DNA from: Magicicada septendecula
Lineage: Eukaryota > Arthropoda > Insecta > Hemiptera > Cicadidae
NCBI GenBank assembly: GCA_034769895.1
Contig: CM068367.1
Location: 110,344,654-110,408,653, forward strand
Reading direction: 5' to 3'
DNA: 64,000 nucleotides
Part shown: positions 45,115-58,200 of the stretch, piece after piece
Layout of the letters: the number at the start of each line of letters is the position of its first letter
How positions within the stretch are numbered: the stretch's first letter is position 1
The notes under the pieces: model-generated
The model's input: only the letters and a program-made list of their open reading frames with translations
The model's database searches: none
What the model was told of the DNA's origin: nothing
Position numbers and translations under genes: made by a program

Positions 45115-45455
45115 CTTCCATTCCCTAACCATGAACCATCAGTACGCCTGAACATCTACCTCGGTTCAAAGTCAAACGGCTTCGGGAGTTTCTTGATGAA
45201 CGTCAGCAGTCTCAGCCTCTCTAAGGCATTCAACCCCGGAAAGTTTAAATTACTCTCTGTAAACCCCTATCTCCTCAGTGAACTGCTTCCCCGAGCATGG
45301 CATGATGCATGAGCACTGCGTACCTTTGCCACCGGCACGGAGACTCTGCTTCGCGGTGAACGACCGACGCTTCAGGGCGTCTGCCTGCTTTGTTCGAGGC
45401 GGGCGGCATCTGCTGTCCGAGTCGACACCAGCGGCAGCGCAACAAAAGCATTCAA
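45115..45455 (+). mobile_element. GC-rich SINE-like repeat R7, copy 1
   Basis: Colinear with 61835-62175: CTTCCATTCCCTAACC, GGTTCAAAGTCAAACG, CCACCGGCACGG, GACCGACGCTTC with GGCGTCTGC, CATCTGCTGTC and CCAGCGGCAG. At the other locus the element is bounded by a 12-bp target duplication, which supports a retroposon. No coding potential, no recognised Pol III box. Confidence 0.65.
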
Positions 45456-45639
45456 ATTTGATGATGATGACGTTTCAGACAACTAATTTTATCTCACCTC
45501 TGAGTAAAAGTTGCTGTTGAGTCATGGCCCGTAAGGGAGCAGCCTCTTCAAATGACTTACCCATCTATAGGCTGGTACTCTATAATGGGGAAATCAATTT
45601 AATTTACTCACAACTTTCAATGTACACAGCCGGATAGAG

Positions 45640-46095
45640 ATATTGGCCATGATAGGAATTATGATACGTTAGGTAAGTTCCAAACGATCTGTGGAACAAT
45701 CGACCGTATTTTTAGAAACAAGATACGTCCAGATACAAAATTAAAGTTTTATAAAGTTATGCCAGTCCCTGTCCTGTTCTTAGCGTGTGAAGTATGGACA
45801 ACAGCCAAGAAACAAGACAGTAACATGCAAGGCTTGGAAATGGCGTTTTTAAGAGAAATTAAAAAGTGTTCTAAACTTGACCGTATGAGACCATACGCGA
45901 AGAGTTACATGTTTTTAAGAATGAAAGACATAAAAGATTACAAACAACGGTGGAAAGAACACTTAGAAAGATTCCAGACTGGCCAAACCAGTCTGGAAAT
46001 ACAAGCTTATAGGAGACAGATGTGTATGGGTAGACCAAAGAAGAGATGGCTGGAGGGTCTTTGAAGGCAGAACAGGCAGCACCTTGTCTATTCCG
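45640..46095 (+). pseudogene. LINE thumb and C-terminal fragment
   Basis: FQTICGTIDRIFRNK, LKFYKVMPVPVLFLACEVWT, MAFLREIKKCSKLDRMRP, YKQRWKEHLERFQT, then CMGRPKKRWLEGL and stop at 46062-46064. It is open for about 100 codons at the end. It lies between 33-bp direct repeats (45466-45498 and 46111-46143), so the segment 45499-46110 looks like one insertion. Confidence 0.7.
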
Positions 46096-46149
46096 TGATG
46101 TGAAAATGTCGATGACGTTTCAGACGACTAATTTTATCTCACCCGTTAT

Positions 46150-48960
46150 CCTTCATCGAACAAGAGACAATCAAAGGAATTATATAAAAAAAGGAATTGA
46201 AAATGCATCGTCTGTTTTCGATTTAATTTTGGAGCCAAATTCCAAACGCGTAAAAAAGAACGTGTTAAATCAGTTTGTGCTGTAAAAATATGAACTACCT
46301 AAACGAACAGCAAAGAAACTTAGAACATTGTAACGATACGGTTACAACTTATGAATTTGTTTATATTTATTAATTTATGTTTGTGTAAAAAAAAGTTTGT
46401 TGTTTATAAATTTTTTATATAATTAATTCAAATCAATTAATTAATTATGTTCTGTGGTGTTCCGAATCGTTTGTTAATTGTTTTAATGACTTTTCTGTAT
46501 TTTTAAATTCTCTCGCCACTTGATAGGATTGTCTCCAATAACAATCGATTTGTGTATTTTTCTTATTTTGAGGTTATCTTCCTTCAGGGTGGTGATATTC
46601 TGGTAGTTCTTGACTCTATTAAATTTACTTATTGTGTTAATTATATTTTAGGAATGAAAAACTGTTCAATTATGAAATATATAAGAAATTTTATTAACAA
46701 TTAATTATCTTTCGACTCTTTATCGATATGTCAATCGATTCTCAGGGTATCGTTAAATCGTACAATTATTTATATAAGGATTCTTTTAGCAGTTATTTTA
46801 GATAAAGTCAGAGAAATAAGGGCAAAGTTTATAAAGTATAACATTACAAATATATCACCTTAAATATTAAAATACAGATATAATAGTTAATATATAATGG
46901 TAAGTGAGCAGATTTCCAAACCATTCAGTTGTCAAGGCAGTGTTGCGTTCTATTGTGGGTAATCAGTTATGGCTGCCGCTAGTAGTCCAGACGTAAGACG
47001 AGTCACCTCGCTATTTCAAAGTTCAATAAAATATGCTTTCCCTCTGAATTTTCGTCCTTGTGGCTGCAATTCTTCCTTCTTGTGTTGGTGGAGTGTCTCT
47101 GGTTCAGTTTTAGTGTTGTACTTTGAAAAATAGTGTAGTAATAAGTAAATCTCACTTTTGTCCGTTAAGCTGATATTTGCACTTTTGTGTGGTGAAGTGT
47201 AATTACTGTTTTAATTGATTAAATGTTATATTCACTGGTGTTCTGTTCTGTGTAGTGTTAATTCAATGTCTGTAGATATTTATTTCACTGGGTTTCCGTT
47301 TAAAAATGTGTTTTTCCCGAAACTCTCGTTTTTCACTTTAGGCTTAGAAAACGTTCGCCATTACTGTATTAGCAACTAGGTTAAGGTTTACAAACTACTC
47401 GGATCGAGTGTGCTATTCAACGTCTAATAATCAACTAATTTACTTCCTCCGTCTTCGGCTAAAGTCTTAGCCAAACCAATTTTATTCAATACATTGTTCC
47501 AAATTTACTTGCATCCTGTGCATGTGAGAAAGTTACATTATATAACTGATTATATTTTTGTTATTCTTCAAATTTATTAACTAGTAAATACTTAATCTTC
47601 TTCTTCAGTTCATTCTGCGTAATTTGATACCAAATAATGCAGTTTTATTAAGTTTTTGATCTAAAATGGTATTTTTTACTTCATTTTGTAATGGTAAGTT
47701 TTAAAAGCACTTCCTGTCCTTGTCTTCCAAATGAAGCCATATTATAAGTTATATTAATGATTATATTAAATCTCAGATTGTAATAAAAGGTTTATCTTCC
47801 ATTAATTTCTTGCAATTAGATTAATCGGTTATGTTTTACAAAATATTATACAGTAATATATGACTCCCCTCTCTAAATTTTGAGTTTTTACATTTCCATT
47901 TTTAACAATAATTCTGGCTATAATTTTACAAAATCTTCCTTACTTATATTTCCAATTACATGACTTTATTGTTGATTTACCTTATGTAAATTCCTTCAGT
48001 TTGATTGTATTTCTATACTTATTTAATCAAATTTGATGCTGTTTAGTTTTTAACATTTGGCCTAGATTTCTAACAGTTTTTACATGCAAAGTTTTTTAAA
48101 TAATATATATTGATTTATACCCTCTCTGACTTTCATTGCTATTGTGACATAAATTAACATTTTCTTATTTTAACAAGTTAACAATTAGTATATGGTTCAT
48201 ACTATTAATACATAACATATAAATCAAATTAACATTTGTCTTTCCAAATCAGACATTTTACACTTATTGATTAATAAAAATACATAAGAAATATTATAAA
48301 TAATGAATGTTAGATTCTGACATGTTTAAACTTAATTATTTCTAATACCTTATTCTATATAAACAAACATAATTATCCCAATCTTATACTATATTTCTTA
48401 TACTAGGTTTGATTATCAGTTTTCATCTGTTTTTTGGTTTTTTGGGGTAATGATACCTTGTCACTTCACTTTTATTATGGCCTGCTCTTGTTTTATTTTA
48501 TTCATTCTAATGCATGTTATTTAAAAGAGTGGCAGTTATCTACAAAAAAACACATGTATTATAGGTCATGATAATACTCTATTTACATTATTCATAAACA
48601 CAAATTAAATCACTTTAAAGTTGTAATATTTCACCACCTACTTAGTTTGTGAACATCAATATTGAAACATAAGGTTTATTTTCTATAACACTAAAACTTG
48701 CACTGATTCTCTTTTTATTCCTTGATTTTAATTCTAAATAGTTATATAGTTCTACTAGAATCAAGAAATCTATTTATAGAATATAATGAAGATTTGTTTT
48801 TTGGTATTATATTATTATCTCACATTGGTTCACTTTCAATTCTTACTTTATACACTTTTTGGCTTACATCTATTGTACATGTGGTTTTTACATTTGATAT
48901 CTTGTTATACTTTTATTTATTATTATTATATTTATTTTGGGGTTTGGTTTTTATTTTATA
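46150..48960. other. Very AT-rich, no gene recognised
   Basis: Long AT-rich tract without supported coding regions. T-rich hydrophobic-looking open frames (48722-48961 and around) follow base composition. Confidence 0.5.
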
Positions 48961-48964
48961 AGAG

Positions 48965-49180
48965 CACTCCTTCTTCTTGTGGATGCTGTCTTGTTCTTGT
49001 TTCTTCATTGATCCCTTCTGTTCTTCTTGTTTCTTATAAAATTATTTCCTTCATCTTCTTGTGGATGTCATTAGGTTTTGTGTTTCTTCCTCACCTACTC
49101 TTCTTGTTCCTTACAACATATTTTCTTTTCTTGTTGTGGGTTTAGTCATTTTCTGGGTTTCTTCCTTACCTACTCCTATC
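48965..49180. repeat. Imperfect tandem repeat, ~77-bp period, about 3 units
   Basis: CTTCTTGTGGATG followed about 35 bp later by TTTCTTC and then CTTCTTGTTTC/CTTCTTGTTCC recurs near 48968, 49050 and, degraded, 49125. Pyrimidine-rich. Confidence 0.5.
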
Positions 49181-49184
49181 CTAC

Positions 49185-49980
49185 CTGGGTATTACCTTTT
49201 TTTTCATATTTAGTTTTTAAATTTATGTTGATGATTCATCACTCGTTGTAACCTTAGTTTTACATGAACTTTTATTTTAATCAATGATTGTATTCCACGG
49301 TGGTTCTTAATTAATTCTTTATATTATTTTGCTTTCTCGGATTTAACAATGTTATTATTTTATTTTTATGATCATTTTACCATTCATTTTTATGGGCTTA
49401 TCTGTCATGCTACAACATATTTCCTATAATTCTAACGAACAGTACTAGGATAACCTTAAAAACTGTAAGAAAACCACGTGTATTAGAAACAGTTAAAACT
49501 ATTCAATTTTATTCGTTTGGATCGCTGGTGTGGAGCTGAATGTGTGATAATAAATTGACTGGAAGGAAAAGAACAGACTGGTATATTTAATTGTCAGGAA
49601 CATGGATATAGGAGAATTTCACTCAGGATGGGTTTTAGCGAAAAGCAGAGGGATAAAATTTGTTGACATCCATCTCCTAACAACATTGTTTAGCGTGCAC
49701 ATAGCTAATTATTATTATTTTTAACACAAATAATATTGAGCCCTACGTCAATAGGAAGCTTAATCCCGCCTTAGCACCTTCAGCAATCTCTTCGCCAGAC
49801 TGTCTATTCCTGTACAAGTACTGAGATGAATTGAGAGAAGATCAAAACCAGTCAGTCGCTATCGATAGGTTGTGTTCCGTAAGTAGTTTTTTTAGGCATT
49901 ATTAATAAATAACCTATAGGCACTGTATAGTACAACAGTTTTATAAAATAAATAATAGTTTTACAAACAAAGCTAATGAC
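49185..49980. other. No recognisable feature
   Basis: AT-rich; no motif. Confidence 0.45.
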
Positions 49981-49984
49981 AGCA

Positions 49985-50357
49985 GAGACGGACTTTTAGA
50001 GACGTTATGCAAGAGTATCCAGACGTGAAAAAATTAGAAATGTAGTCATTAAGGACAGAATGAATGTAAAAAATTCAATTGTTGATTTTATCCAAAAAAA
50101 AATTACTATGGCATGGACCCACGAAAAGAATGGCACAGGAAAGATTGCCAAGGAGAGTTATGGTGGACCCCACCAGGAAGAGGAAAAGAGGAAGACCACT
50201 GATCACCTGGATAGAAGAAATTCAGACTATATTGAGGGAACGAGAAACTGAAGATCTTTGATTGGACAAGCAGCAATGGACGATGAGAATTCAATCACTT
50301 CTGTAATCTTTGGTTCCAGAAAATGTGTAAACATTGTACAGTCGGAATAAATAAATA
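49985..50357 (+). pseudogene. LINE C-terminal fragment with complete 3' end
   Basis: Sister copy of 42585-43090. RMAQERLPRRVM, KRKRGRPLITWIEEIQTILR and a TGA-interrupted end, then ATTGTACAGTCGGAATAAAT and an (AAT)n tail. GHV-equivalent residues are shifted (MAWTHEKN). Some 85% identical to the first copy over the last 250 bp by eye. Confidence 0.75.
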
Positions 50358-50509
50358 ATAATATATCTTTATAGCATTTACAAGAGTAGGCCAACAGTTT
50401 CGAAGTTGCAGCAGCCTGGGAAGTGACTCCACGGTCTTCAGCTGTTTTTAAACAGTAAATCGTCAAAAATAACAAAGCAACTTTAGAGTTACACACAACT
50501 TTGTTATGC

Positions 50510-50840
50510 GCTTTGCTTTATTGACCCAGTGAAATGTTGCAGGGAAAAGTGACAAACGTAAGAACTTTATTGCGTCATAAAAGTTGTAGACTTTGAGACC
50601 AACCTTCAGATTGTCGGCGACCCCACAATAAACGTTGCACTTAAAGAGTGTGCCAGACACAATTATGGCAGCATTTTAAGATTTCACAGACAAAGAAACT
50701 TTAAAAGTTTGATTAAGGGACAACGTTGGACGGAGAACTGTATATATTCGTACTCTGTGACTGTTATGCTGCTGCTAGACAACGATCACTATAACCACAT
50801 ATTCGGTCAGGTTTAACATATGTTGAATGCAACCAGTTGC
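50510..50840. repeat. Dispersed repeat R5, copy 2
   Basis: Direct partner of 42170-42420; longer, with small insertions. In both places it lies close to the same LINE subfamily, but on opposite sides. Confidence 0.6.
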
Positions 50841-50937
50841 TGACTGACTTTAGAAGTCTATTGCAATGTCGGTTTACTGTCACGGCAGGCAGTTATACAT
50901 TTATCAAACAACTTATTTGTTTATTAAACGTATTATT

Positions 50938-51180
50938 ATTATGGAACAGATCGAGAAAAACCAATTAATTTGGTATGGGCACGTGCAGAGAATGGGGAGG
51001 AGAAGGTGCCAAAGAGAGTGATGAAATGGTTACCACAGGAAAACAAAAAAGGGGAAGGCCAAAAGTAACATGGATACAGGGTGTAAGGAGATCAATGAGT
51101 GTACGAGGTCTAACCGCAGAAAACTGTAACGACACGAGATATTGGCAATTAGGCATCGGACAACGTTGCAGGACGTTTTA
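50938..51180 (+). pseudogene. LINE C-terminal fragment
   Basis: MEQIEKNQLIWYGHVQRMGR, then GKQKRGRPKVTWIQGVRRSM, NCNDTRYWQLGIGQRCRTF and TAA at 51179-51181. One frameshift near 51000. The same C-terminal pattern as at 21090-21429 (L-G-I-G-x-R-x-R/C). Confidence 0.75.
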
Positions 51181-51460
51181 ACCCGAGTATATATATTGCA
51201 ACGATACGTTTAGCATAAGTCTTTGTATCAACCCCTGACTGAGGTATGATAACATACGAACGCACGTATGAGATGTAAAAGATGTAAATAATAAAAATAA
51301 TGTAATAATTAAGCGTTAGGTATAAGAGATAATAAAATAAATAAACGTATTAATTAATTTTAAATAAATAAATAATTGTAAGTGAGCCTGCATATGGAAT
51401 TAAAAGCCTAGTTGGTTTTTAATCGCAGCGAGGGGAGAAGAAGCACGCACCGACTGGCAA

Positions 51461-51962
51461 GGGTGACGTCATAGCGACAGGCAGCCGCGTGTGTATCAGT
51501 CTGCGTGTGTGTGTTAGTGGTAGTGTGTATAAATGAAGAACAAGTTGAATTATCCATACGATTGTGGAAAATTTTACATAGTTTTTTTAAGTACTGAACG
51601 AAAACCAGAAGTCACACGAATCAGAGACATATGTAAAAATAAAGCTGGCGCCTGGCGCTACAATTAGACATTAAGTGATCTATGATCGTGGGAACCGTTC
51701 AGCCCCGTGTGAAATTTTGCCATAACTTCCATAGTTTACATACCTTAATGTTCATAATTTGCATAGGTTAAGTTTAATAATGTACCTAACGATTTGTAAA
51801 ATAATATTTATAAAAAAGTGTGCGCTTCATAGAAAGACGCGTAGGTTGTAATTAGCAATTAAAGCGACGCGCGGACCTGTTCAATTTTGTCCAAACAGTT
51901 TTCAACAGGAATTGAACGACAGCAGGAGTATAAAACCCCAGCGAGCGACACACGATCTCTCA
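51461..51962 (+). promoter_or_regulatory. Promoter-like segment: CRE, TATA box, initiator
   Basis: TGACGTCA at 51463-51470 is a perfect CRE palindrome. TATAAAA at 51929-51935 is followed 33 bp after its first base by TCAG (A at 51962), an acceptable TATA-initiator spacing. Downstream, 51963-52480 is GC-richer than the surroundings, with a CGACG/AGGAG-rich, purine-heavy strand and no long ORF. It could be a U3/R of an unrecognised LTR element or an untranslated first exon. Inference only. Confidence 0.3.
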
Positions 51963-52499
51963 GATCATCAACAGACAGTACGTGAAATCCACGCATCTCG
52001 CAACCGTGAATTTTACAAAGTTAAGTAATGTTTTTAAACCGTATTACGTAACTTGAAGTGCGATGGAACCGGTAGTACGTCGGTGAAAGTAGTAGTGAAA
52101 TTTATTTAAAAAGACTATAATATCGTAATCTACGAGGAGTCGTAACGTCGATGAACTTTAAGAAGTCTACGTAGAACTTCGAGACATCCACGAGGGACAA
52201 GACGAGGAGAGGAGAGGAACCAGAGCAAATACTAGAGGACGCAGGGACAGCCACATGCAGCTACATCCAGACGTACATCATCGCGACCAGAGGTCCACGT
52301 CAGAACTCAGCACCCAGTAAAACGGAGAGAGTAATTTCAACGACGCAGAGACATAGAAGGTGATACCCGAAGAGGATCCCAAACTCGAGAGTCCAGATGA
52401 CGATAACGACACAGTTAAATGGTTGCAGAAATATGCAGGTGAAGTCAGACATTTATTTAATATTATAAATGACCCTGAGGTCTATCGATAGAAGGCTCT

Positions 52500-53390
52500 A
52501 GATTCCATATACAAGTTTACATAAACTTATTATATTTTTATTTTTCATAATGAATAATCAATAAATGTTCAAAGAATAATAATTGATAACAAAGAATATA
52601 AATTTATTAATCTCATAAGTAAATGGTCATTATAGAAACCATATTGTATTATATTTTTATATTTGATTGTATAATTAAAAGCAAGTAACGATAACGTAAA
52701 CTCAAGTATGAGAGTTACTTTAATTGAAGATTTTTAATTAATTGAGACATTAGTAATATAATTAATTAAAGTAATAGAATGGTGTCTATTAGAATTTTTA
52801 ATAAATGTTTGATGAGTTAATTTTTTATTAAGTGGTACATAATAAAAACCACACTTGCTAAGACAAGATGAATATTCAATTTCGTACGTGTTAATCACAT
52901 ATTATAATAATTATATGTGTTATGTATTATATGTCTGTGTAAATATTCCAGGTCATATATGTCTTATGTTTGTGTATAATATGTCTTAGAATATAAGAGA
53001 TAAGATTTTAACCACGTTATAACTATATTATATTCGTATCGAATATAAGGGTTCCAATAGTAATTAACCCACAAAATAATTAATAATATCACAATTGCAT
53101 TTTTTTAAATAATAAACAAAATGAATATGATTTTATTAACAAAGTCGTACAAATTTCACAACCAGTACTAAACCCTCTGTACTCTTTACTTGTATTACGA
53201 TTGTATAACGATATTCACGTGCTTATCCACACTCAATCAACTACCAAAGCCTGCAACCTAGCTGGGAAACATCAAGGTAAATACTGCAGAAGAAGAGTAT
53301 ACCTTCGAGACGTGTGTGAGTGCGCACAAATGAGTAATAGCATATGTGCAAAAGTAAGTGTCTAAGAGTATCATCGTAATATATATAATT
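52500..53390. other. AT-rich, no feature
   Basis: No motif or repeat partner found. Confidence 0.45.
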
Positions 53391-53394
53391 ATTA

Positions 53395-54349
53395 TGGATA
53401 GAAGAGGATATCCAAAGCATTTAATAAAATCAGTTAAGATCCTTTACAAAGTACATCTGTAGTCTTGGATCTGAATGTTAGGCTCTCAGGTGACATTCCA
53501 ATAAATAAGGGAGTTAGGCAGGGATGCTGTGTTTCCCCAAACTTGTTTAATATATACACTGACGACATGTTGAGAGCATGGAAATCCAGAGTGACTTCGG
53601 GAATACAGCTTAACAAATCAATTCGTATGGGTTCCCTGCTATATGCAGATGACATAGTTCTTATTCAAGAAATTGAGGATGATTTACGAAGAGCTATGTT
53701 TCAATTACAAGAAGTGGCAAGAGAGTACTCACTGACGATTTCGGTAAGAAAGACCAAAACCATGGCCTTTAAAGGTAAATATCCAGTGAAGACTAAGATT
53801 GTTATAAACAACATCACTTTAGAACAAGTGAGCCGTTTCAAATGTCTCGGCTGTGCAGGGTAAGCTATGAATCTGAATATGATATAAAAGAGAAGATAAA
53901 TAAATTTAGACATATTTGTGATACGATTCATAGAAATCTTAGAAATAAAACAAGTCACAGCATAAGGATTAAACTTTACAAAACAATTGCAATACCCACA
54001 TTGACATATGCGAGTGAGGCTGGGTCATGACAAGAAAGGAATGCGGCAAGATATAAAGCGCTGAAAAACAGTTTCTTCGAAATACTTGAAATTGAACATT
54101 GCAAGATAGATTAAGATATAAGGATAGTAGAGCAGAACTCGAAGTAAAGGACACAAATAAAATTATTTCAATTTACCGAAGACAATGTTGGGATCATCTG
54201 CAATGGATGACAGGACCGATTGCCGAAAGCAACACTGAATTCTAAAGCCATTGGTAGAAGAGACGTGGGTCGTCCGAGGATGAGATGGGTGCTGGAACAG
54301 GTTTATATAAACTAATCCTTGAAGAGAAGAAGATGAAGAAGAAGAAGAT
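53395..54349 (+). pseudogene. LINE reverse transcriptase, 5'-truncated, with 3' GAA tail
   Basis: YPKHLIKSVKILYK, then VRLSGDIPINKGVRQGC with VSPNLFNIYTDD, LLYADDIVLIQE (intact catalytic YADD), VRKTKTMAFKGK, FKCLGC. After a frameshift near 53860 come YDIKEKINKFRHICDTIHRN, IKLYKTIAIPTLTYASE, and after more damage GRRDVGRPRMRWV, with TAA at 54313-54315. The GAA-rich tail ends near 54349. The endonuclease and the first RT blocks are absent. Same subfamily as 1-200. Confidence 0.85.
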
Positions 54350-54432
54350 TATATGTATTTTTAGTCAAGAATTTTAATATTGATACAGTAACAACAGTAC
54401 TGTAAAATAGTGAAGAAATAAACTGTCTTTGC

Positions 54433-54552
<120 letters not shown>

Positions 54553-54554
54553 TA

Positions 54555-55248
54555 GAGCGTAATCTCTAGAAGTGCAGAGTTCGTATTTAAAAATAAATAA
54601 ATAAATGGTCGTCGCTGACTGAGACACGAACAGGTTTGTAGCGTGTACCTACATCGCACGGTAGTGTTACTGATTACTTGTTTCCTTTAATTTTGGATAA
54701 GAAAGTAAGCTCAAAAACCAGCCCCGTTTTGTGATCTGCAGTATTTGCGCTGATTCTGAAATTCTGAGCCGGGAACGCCACTCTTTGGTACACCCGTTGG
54801 GTAAAATCTCTGACGAGTTGCGTGGTTTCCACTAGACCCAGAAACCACCCGCGGTCTTACCGTATGCGGTGGTATCTTTGCTGACGAACTGCTACGTTTT
54901 CTTCGGCAGAATATCTCAATAGGTAGGCCTATAGTCGATTCCTGTGTTTCCTATTAATACGGTTAAGACAGGAAAGTGTATCGAGAAATACCAGGCGATT
55001 ATTAAGATACTAGAATTACAGGTTCTCCTCCTTCTTCGTTTTAAGCCTGTGGCTAGTTGTATCCGTGTAATGTGTCTGTCAGTGCTGTGTTTCCATTTTA
55101 ATTTAGTGTGTCCCAAATCATCCTTTTCATTTGGCTGGCAGTCTCTAATCCTCCTGGCGAATCTGGTGTCAGCCATACGATCTATTTCTAAGTAAACCTT
55201 CTGAGAATGTTGATATTGTCCTTATTGTGCCATTTTCATATGTTATTA
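54555..55248. other. Left flank of the LINE-derived array; no feature
   Basis: A minus-strand patch 54916-55176 has ADTRFARRIRDCQPNEKDD and RRRRR; this might be a decayed LINE tail but is too weak to call. Confidence 0.35.
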
Positions 55249-55264
55249 CATTTAGTATTTTATT

Positions 55265-58200
55265 CATTTTCATTAATTTCATTCCTCTGGCGCTACAGCC
55301 CACGATCAGCCTTAGCCTCCCCTACTAGTCGCCAAACACCTCGGTCCTCCAGCCTCCACCTCCAATCCCCGATAGCCATCCTTCTAAGGTCATCTTCTAC
55401 GTCCTATAGCCACGTTCTTCTAGGTCTTCCTTTCCTTCATTGGCCATCTATTGTTCCGCTAAGAATTTCTTTGGACATTCTGTCGTCCTCCATGCGCATC
55501 ACATGTCCCAACCATTCCATCACATCCATCACAGTCATTTCATTCCTCTGGATCTATAGCCCATGATCAGCCTTAGCCTCCCCTATTAGTCGCCTCCAAA
55601 CACCTCGGTCCTCCAGCCTCCACCTCCAATCCCCGATACCCATCCTCCTGAGCTCATATTCTACGTCCTGTAGCCACGTTCTTCTAGGTCTTCCTTTCCT
55701 TCTTTGACCATCTATTGTTCCGCTAAGAATTTCTTTGGACATTCTGTCGTCCTCCATGCGCATCACATGTCCCAACCATTCCATCACAGTCATTTCATTC
55801 CTCTGAAACTACAGCCTATGATCAGCCTTAGCCTCCCCTACTAGTCGCCTCCAAACACCTCGGTCCTCCAGCCTCCACCTCCAATCCCCGATACCCATCC
55901 TCCTGAGCTCATATTCTACGTCCTGTAGCCACGTTCTTCTAGGTCTTCCTTTCCTTCTATGACCATCTATTGTTCCGCTAAGAATTTCTTTGGACATTCT
56001 GTCGTCCTCCATGCGCATCACATGTCCCAACCATTCCATCACATCCATCACAGTCATTTCATTCCTCTGGATCTATAGCCCATGATCAGCCTTAGCCTCC
56101 CCTATTAGTCGCCTCCAAACACCTGGGTCCTCCAGCCGCCACATCCAATTCCCGATACCCATCCTCCTGAGCTCATATTATACGTCCTGTAGCCACGTTC
56201 TTCTAGGTCTTCCATTCTTTCTTTGGCCATCTATTGTTCCGCTAAGAATTTCTTTGGACATTCTGTCGTCCTCCATGCGCATCACATGTCCCAACCATTC
56301 CATCACATCCATCAATCTCATTTCATTCCTCTGGCTCTACAGCCCACGATCAGCCTTAGCCTTAGTCTCCCCTACTAGTCGCCTCCAAACACCTCGGTAC
56401 TCCAGCCTCCACCTCCAATCCCCGATACCCATCCTCCTGAGGTCATCTTCTACATCCTATAGCCACGTTCTACTAGATCTCCCTTTCCTTCTTTGGCCAT
56501 CTATTGTTCCTCTAAGAATTTCTATGGACATTCTGTCGTCCTCCATGAGCATCACATGTTCCAACCATTCCATCACATCCATTACAGTCATTTCATTCCT
56601 CTGGATCTACAGCCCATGATCAGCCTTAGCCTCCCCTACTAGTCGCCTCCAAACACCTCGGTCCTCCAGCCTCCACCTCCAATCCCCGATACCCATCCTT
56701 CTGAGGTCATCTTCTACGTCCTATAGCCACGTTCTTCTAGGTCTTCCTTTCCTTTTTTGGCCATCTATTGTTCCGCTAAGAATTTCTTTGGACATTCTGC
56801 CGTCCTCCATGCGTATCACATGTCCCAACCATACCATCACATCCATCACAGTCATTTCATTCCTCTGGCGCTACAGCCCACGATGAGCCATAGCCTCCTC
56901 TACTAGTCGCCAAACACCTTGGTCCTCCAGCCTCCACCTCCAATCCCCGATACCCATCCTTCTGGGGTCATCTTCTACGTCCTATAGCCACGTTCTTCTA
57001 GGTCGTCCTTTCCTTCATTGGCCATCTATTGTTCCGCTAAGAATTTCTTTGGACATTCTGTCGTCCTCCATGCGCATCACATGTTCCAACCATTCCATCA
57101 CATCCATCACTGTCATTTCATTCCTCTGGCTCTACAGCCCACGATCAGCCTTAGCCTTAGCCTCCCCTACTAGTCGCCTCCAAACACCTCGGTCCTGCAG
57201 CCTCCTCCTCCAATCCCCGATACCCATCCTTCTGAAGTCATCTTCTACGTCCTATAGCCACGTTCTTCTAGGTTTTTCCTTTCCTTCTTTGGCCATCTAT
57301 TGTTCCGCTAAGAATTTCTTTGGACATTCTGTCGTCCTCCATGCGCATCACATGTCCCAACCATTCCATCACAGTCATTTCATTCCTCTGGATCTACAGC
57401 CCATGGATCAGCCTTAGCCTCCCCTATTAGTCGCCTCCAAACACCTCGGTCCGCCAGCCTCCACCTCCAATCCCCAATACCCATCTTCCTGAGCTCATAT
57501 TCTACGTCCTGTAGCCACGTTCTTCTAGGTCTTCCTTTCCTTCTTTGGCCATCTATTGTTGCGCTAAGAATTTCTTTGGACATTCTGTCGTCCTCCATGC
57601 GAATCACATGTCCCAACCATTTCATCACATTCATCACAGTCATTTCATTCCTCTGGATCTACAGCCCATGATCAGCCTTAGCCTCCCCTATTAGTCGCCT
57701 CCAAACACCTCGGTCCTCCAGTCTCCACATCCAATTCCTAATACCCATCCTCCTGAGCTCATATTCTACGTCCTGTAGCCACGTTCTTCTAGGTCTTCCT
57801 TTCCTTCTTTGGCCATCTATTTTTCCGCTAAGAATTCCTTTAGACATACTGCCGTCCTTCATGCGCATCACATGTCCCAACCATTCCATCACATCCATCA
57901 CAGTCATTTCATTCCTCTGGATCTACAGCCCATGATCAGCCTTAGCCTCCCCTATTAGTCGCCTCCAAACACCTCGGTCCTCCAGCCTCCACCTCCAATC
58001 CCCGATACCCATCCTCCTGAGCTCATATTCTACGTCCTGTAGCCACTTCTTCCAGGTCTTCCTTTCCTTCTTTGGCCATCTATTGTTCCGCTAAGAATTT
58101 CTATGGACATTCTGTCGTCCGCCATGCGCATCACATGTTCCAAACATTACATCACATCCATCACAGTTATTTCATTCCTCTGGATCTACAGCCCATGATC

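Noticed and set aside
48722..49145. Hydrophobic, membrane-protein-like open frames
   Set aside because: The region is T-rich, which yields Phe/Leu codons in any frame; no start context, conserved motif or neighbouring exon.
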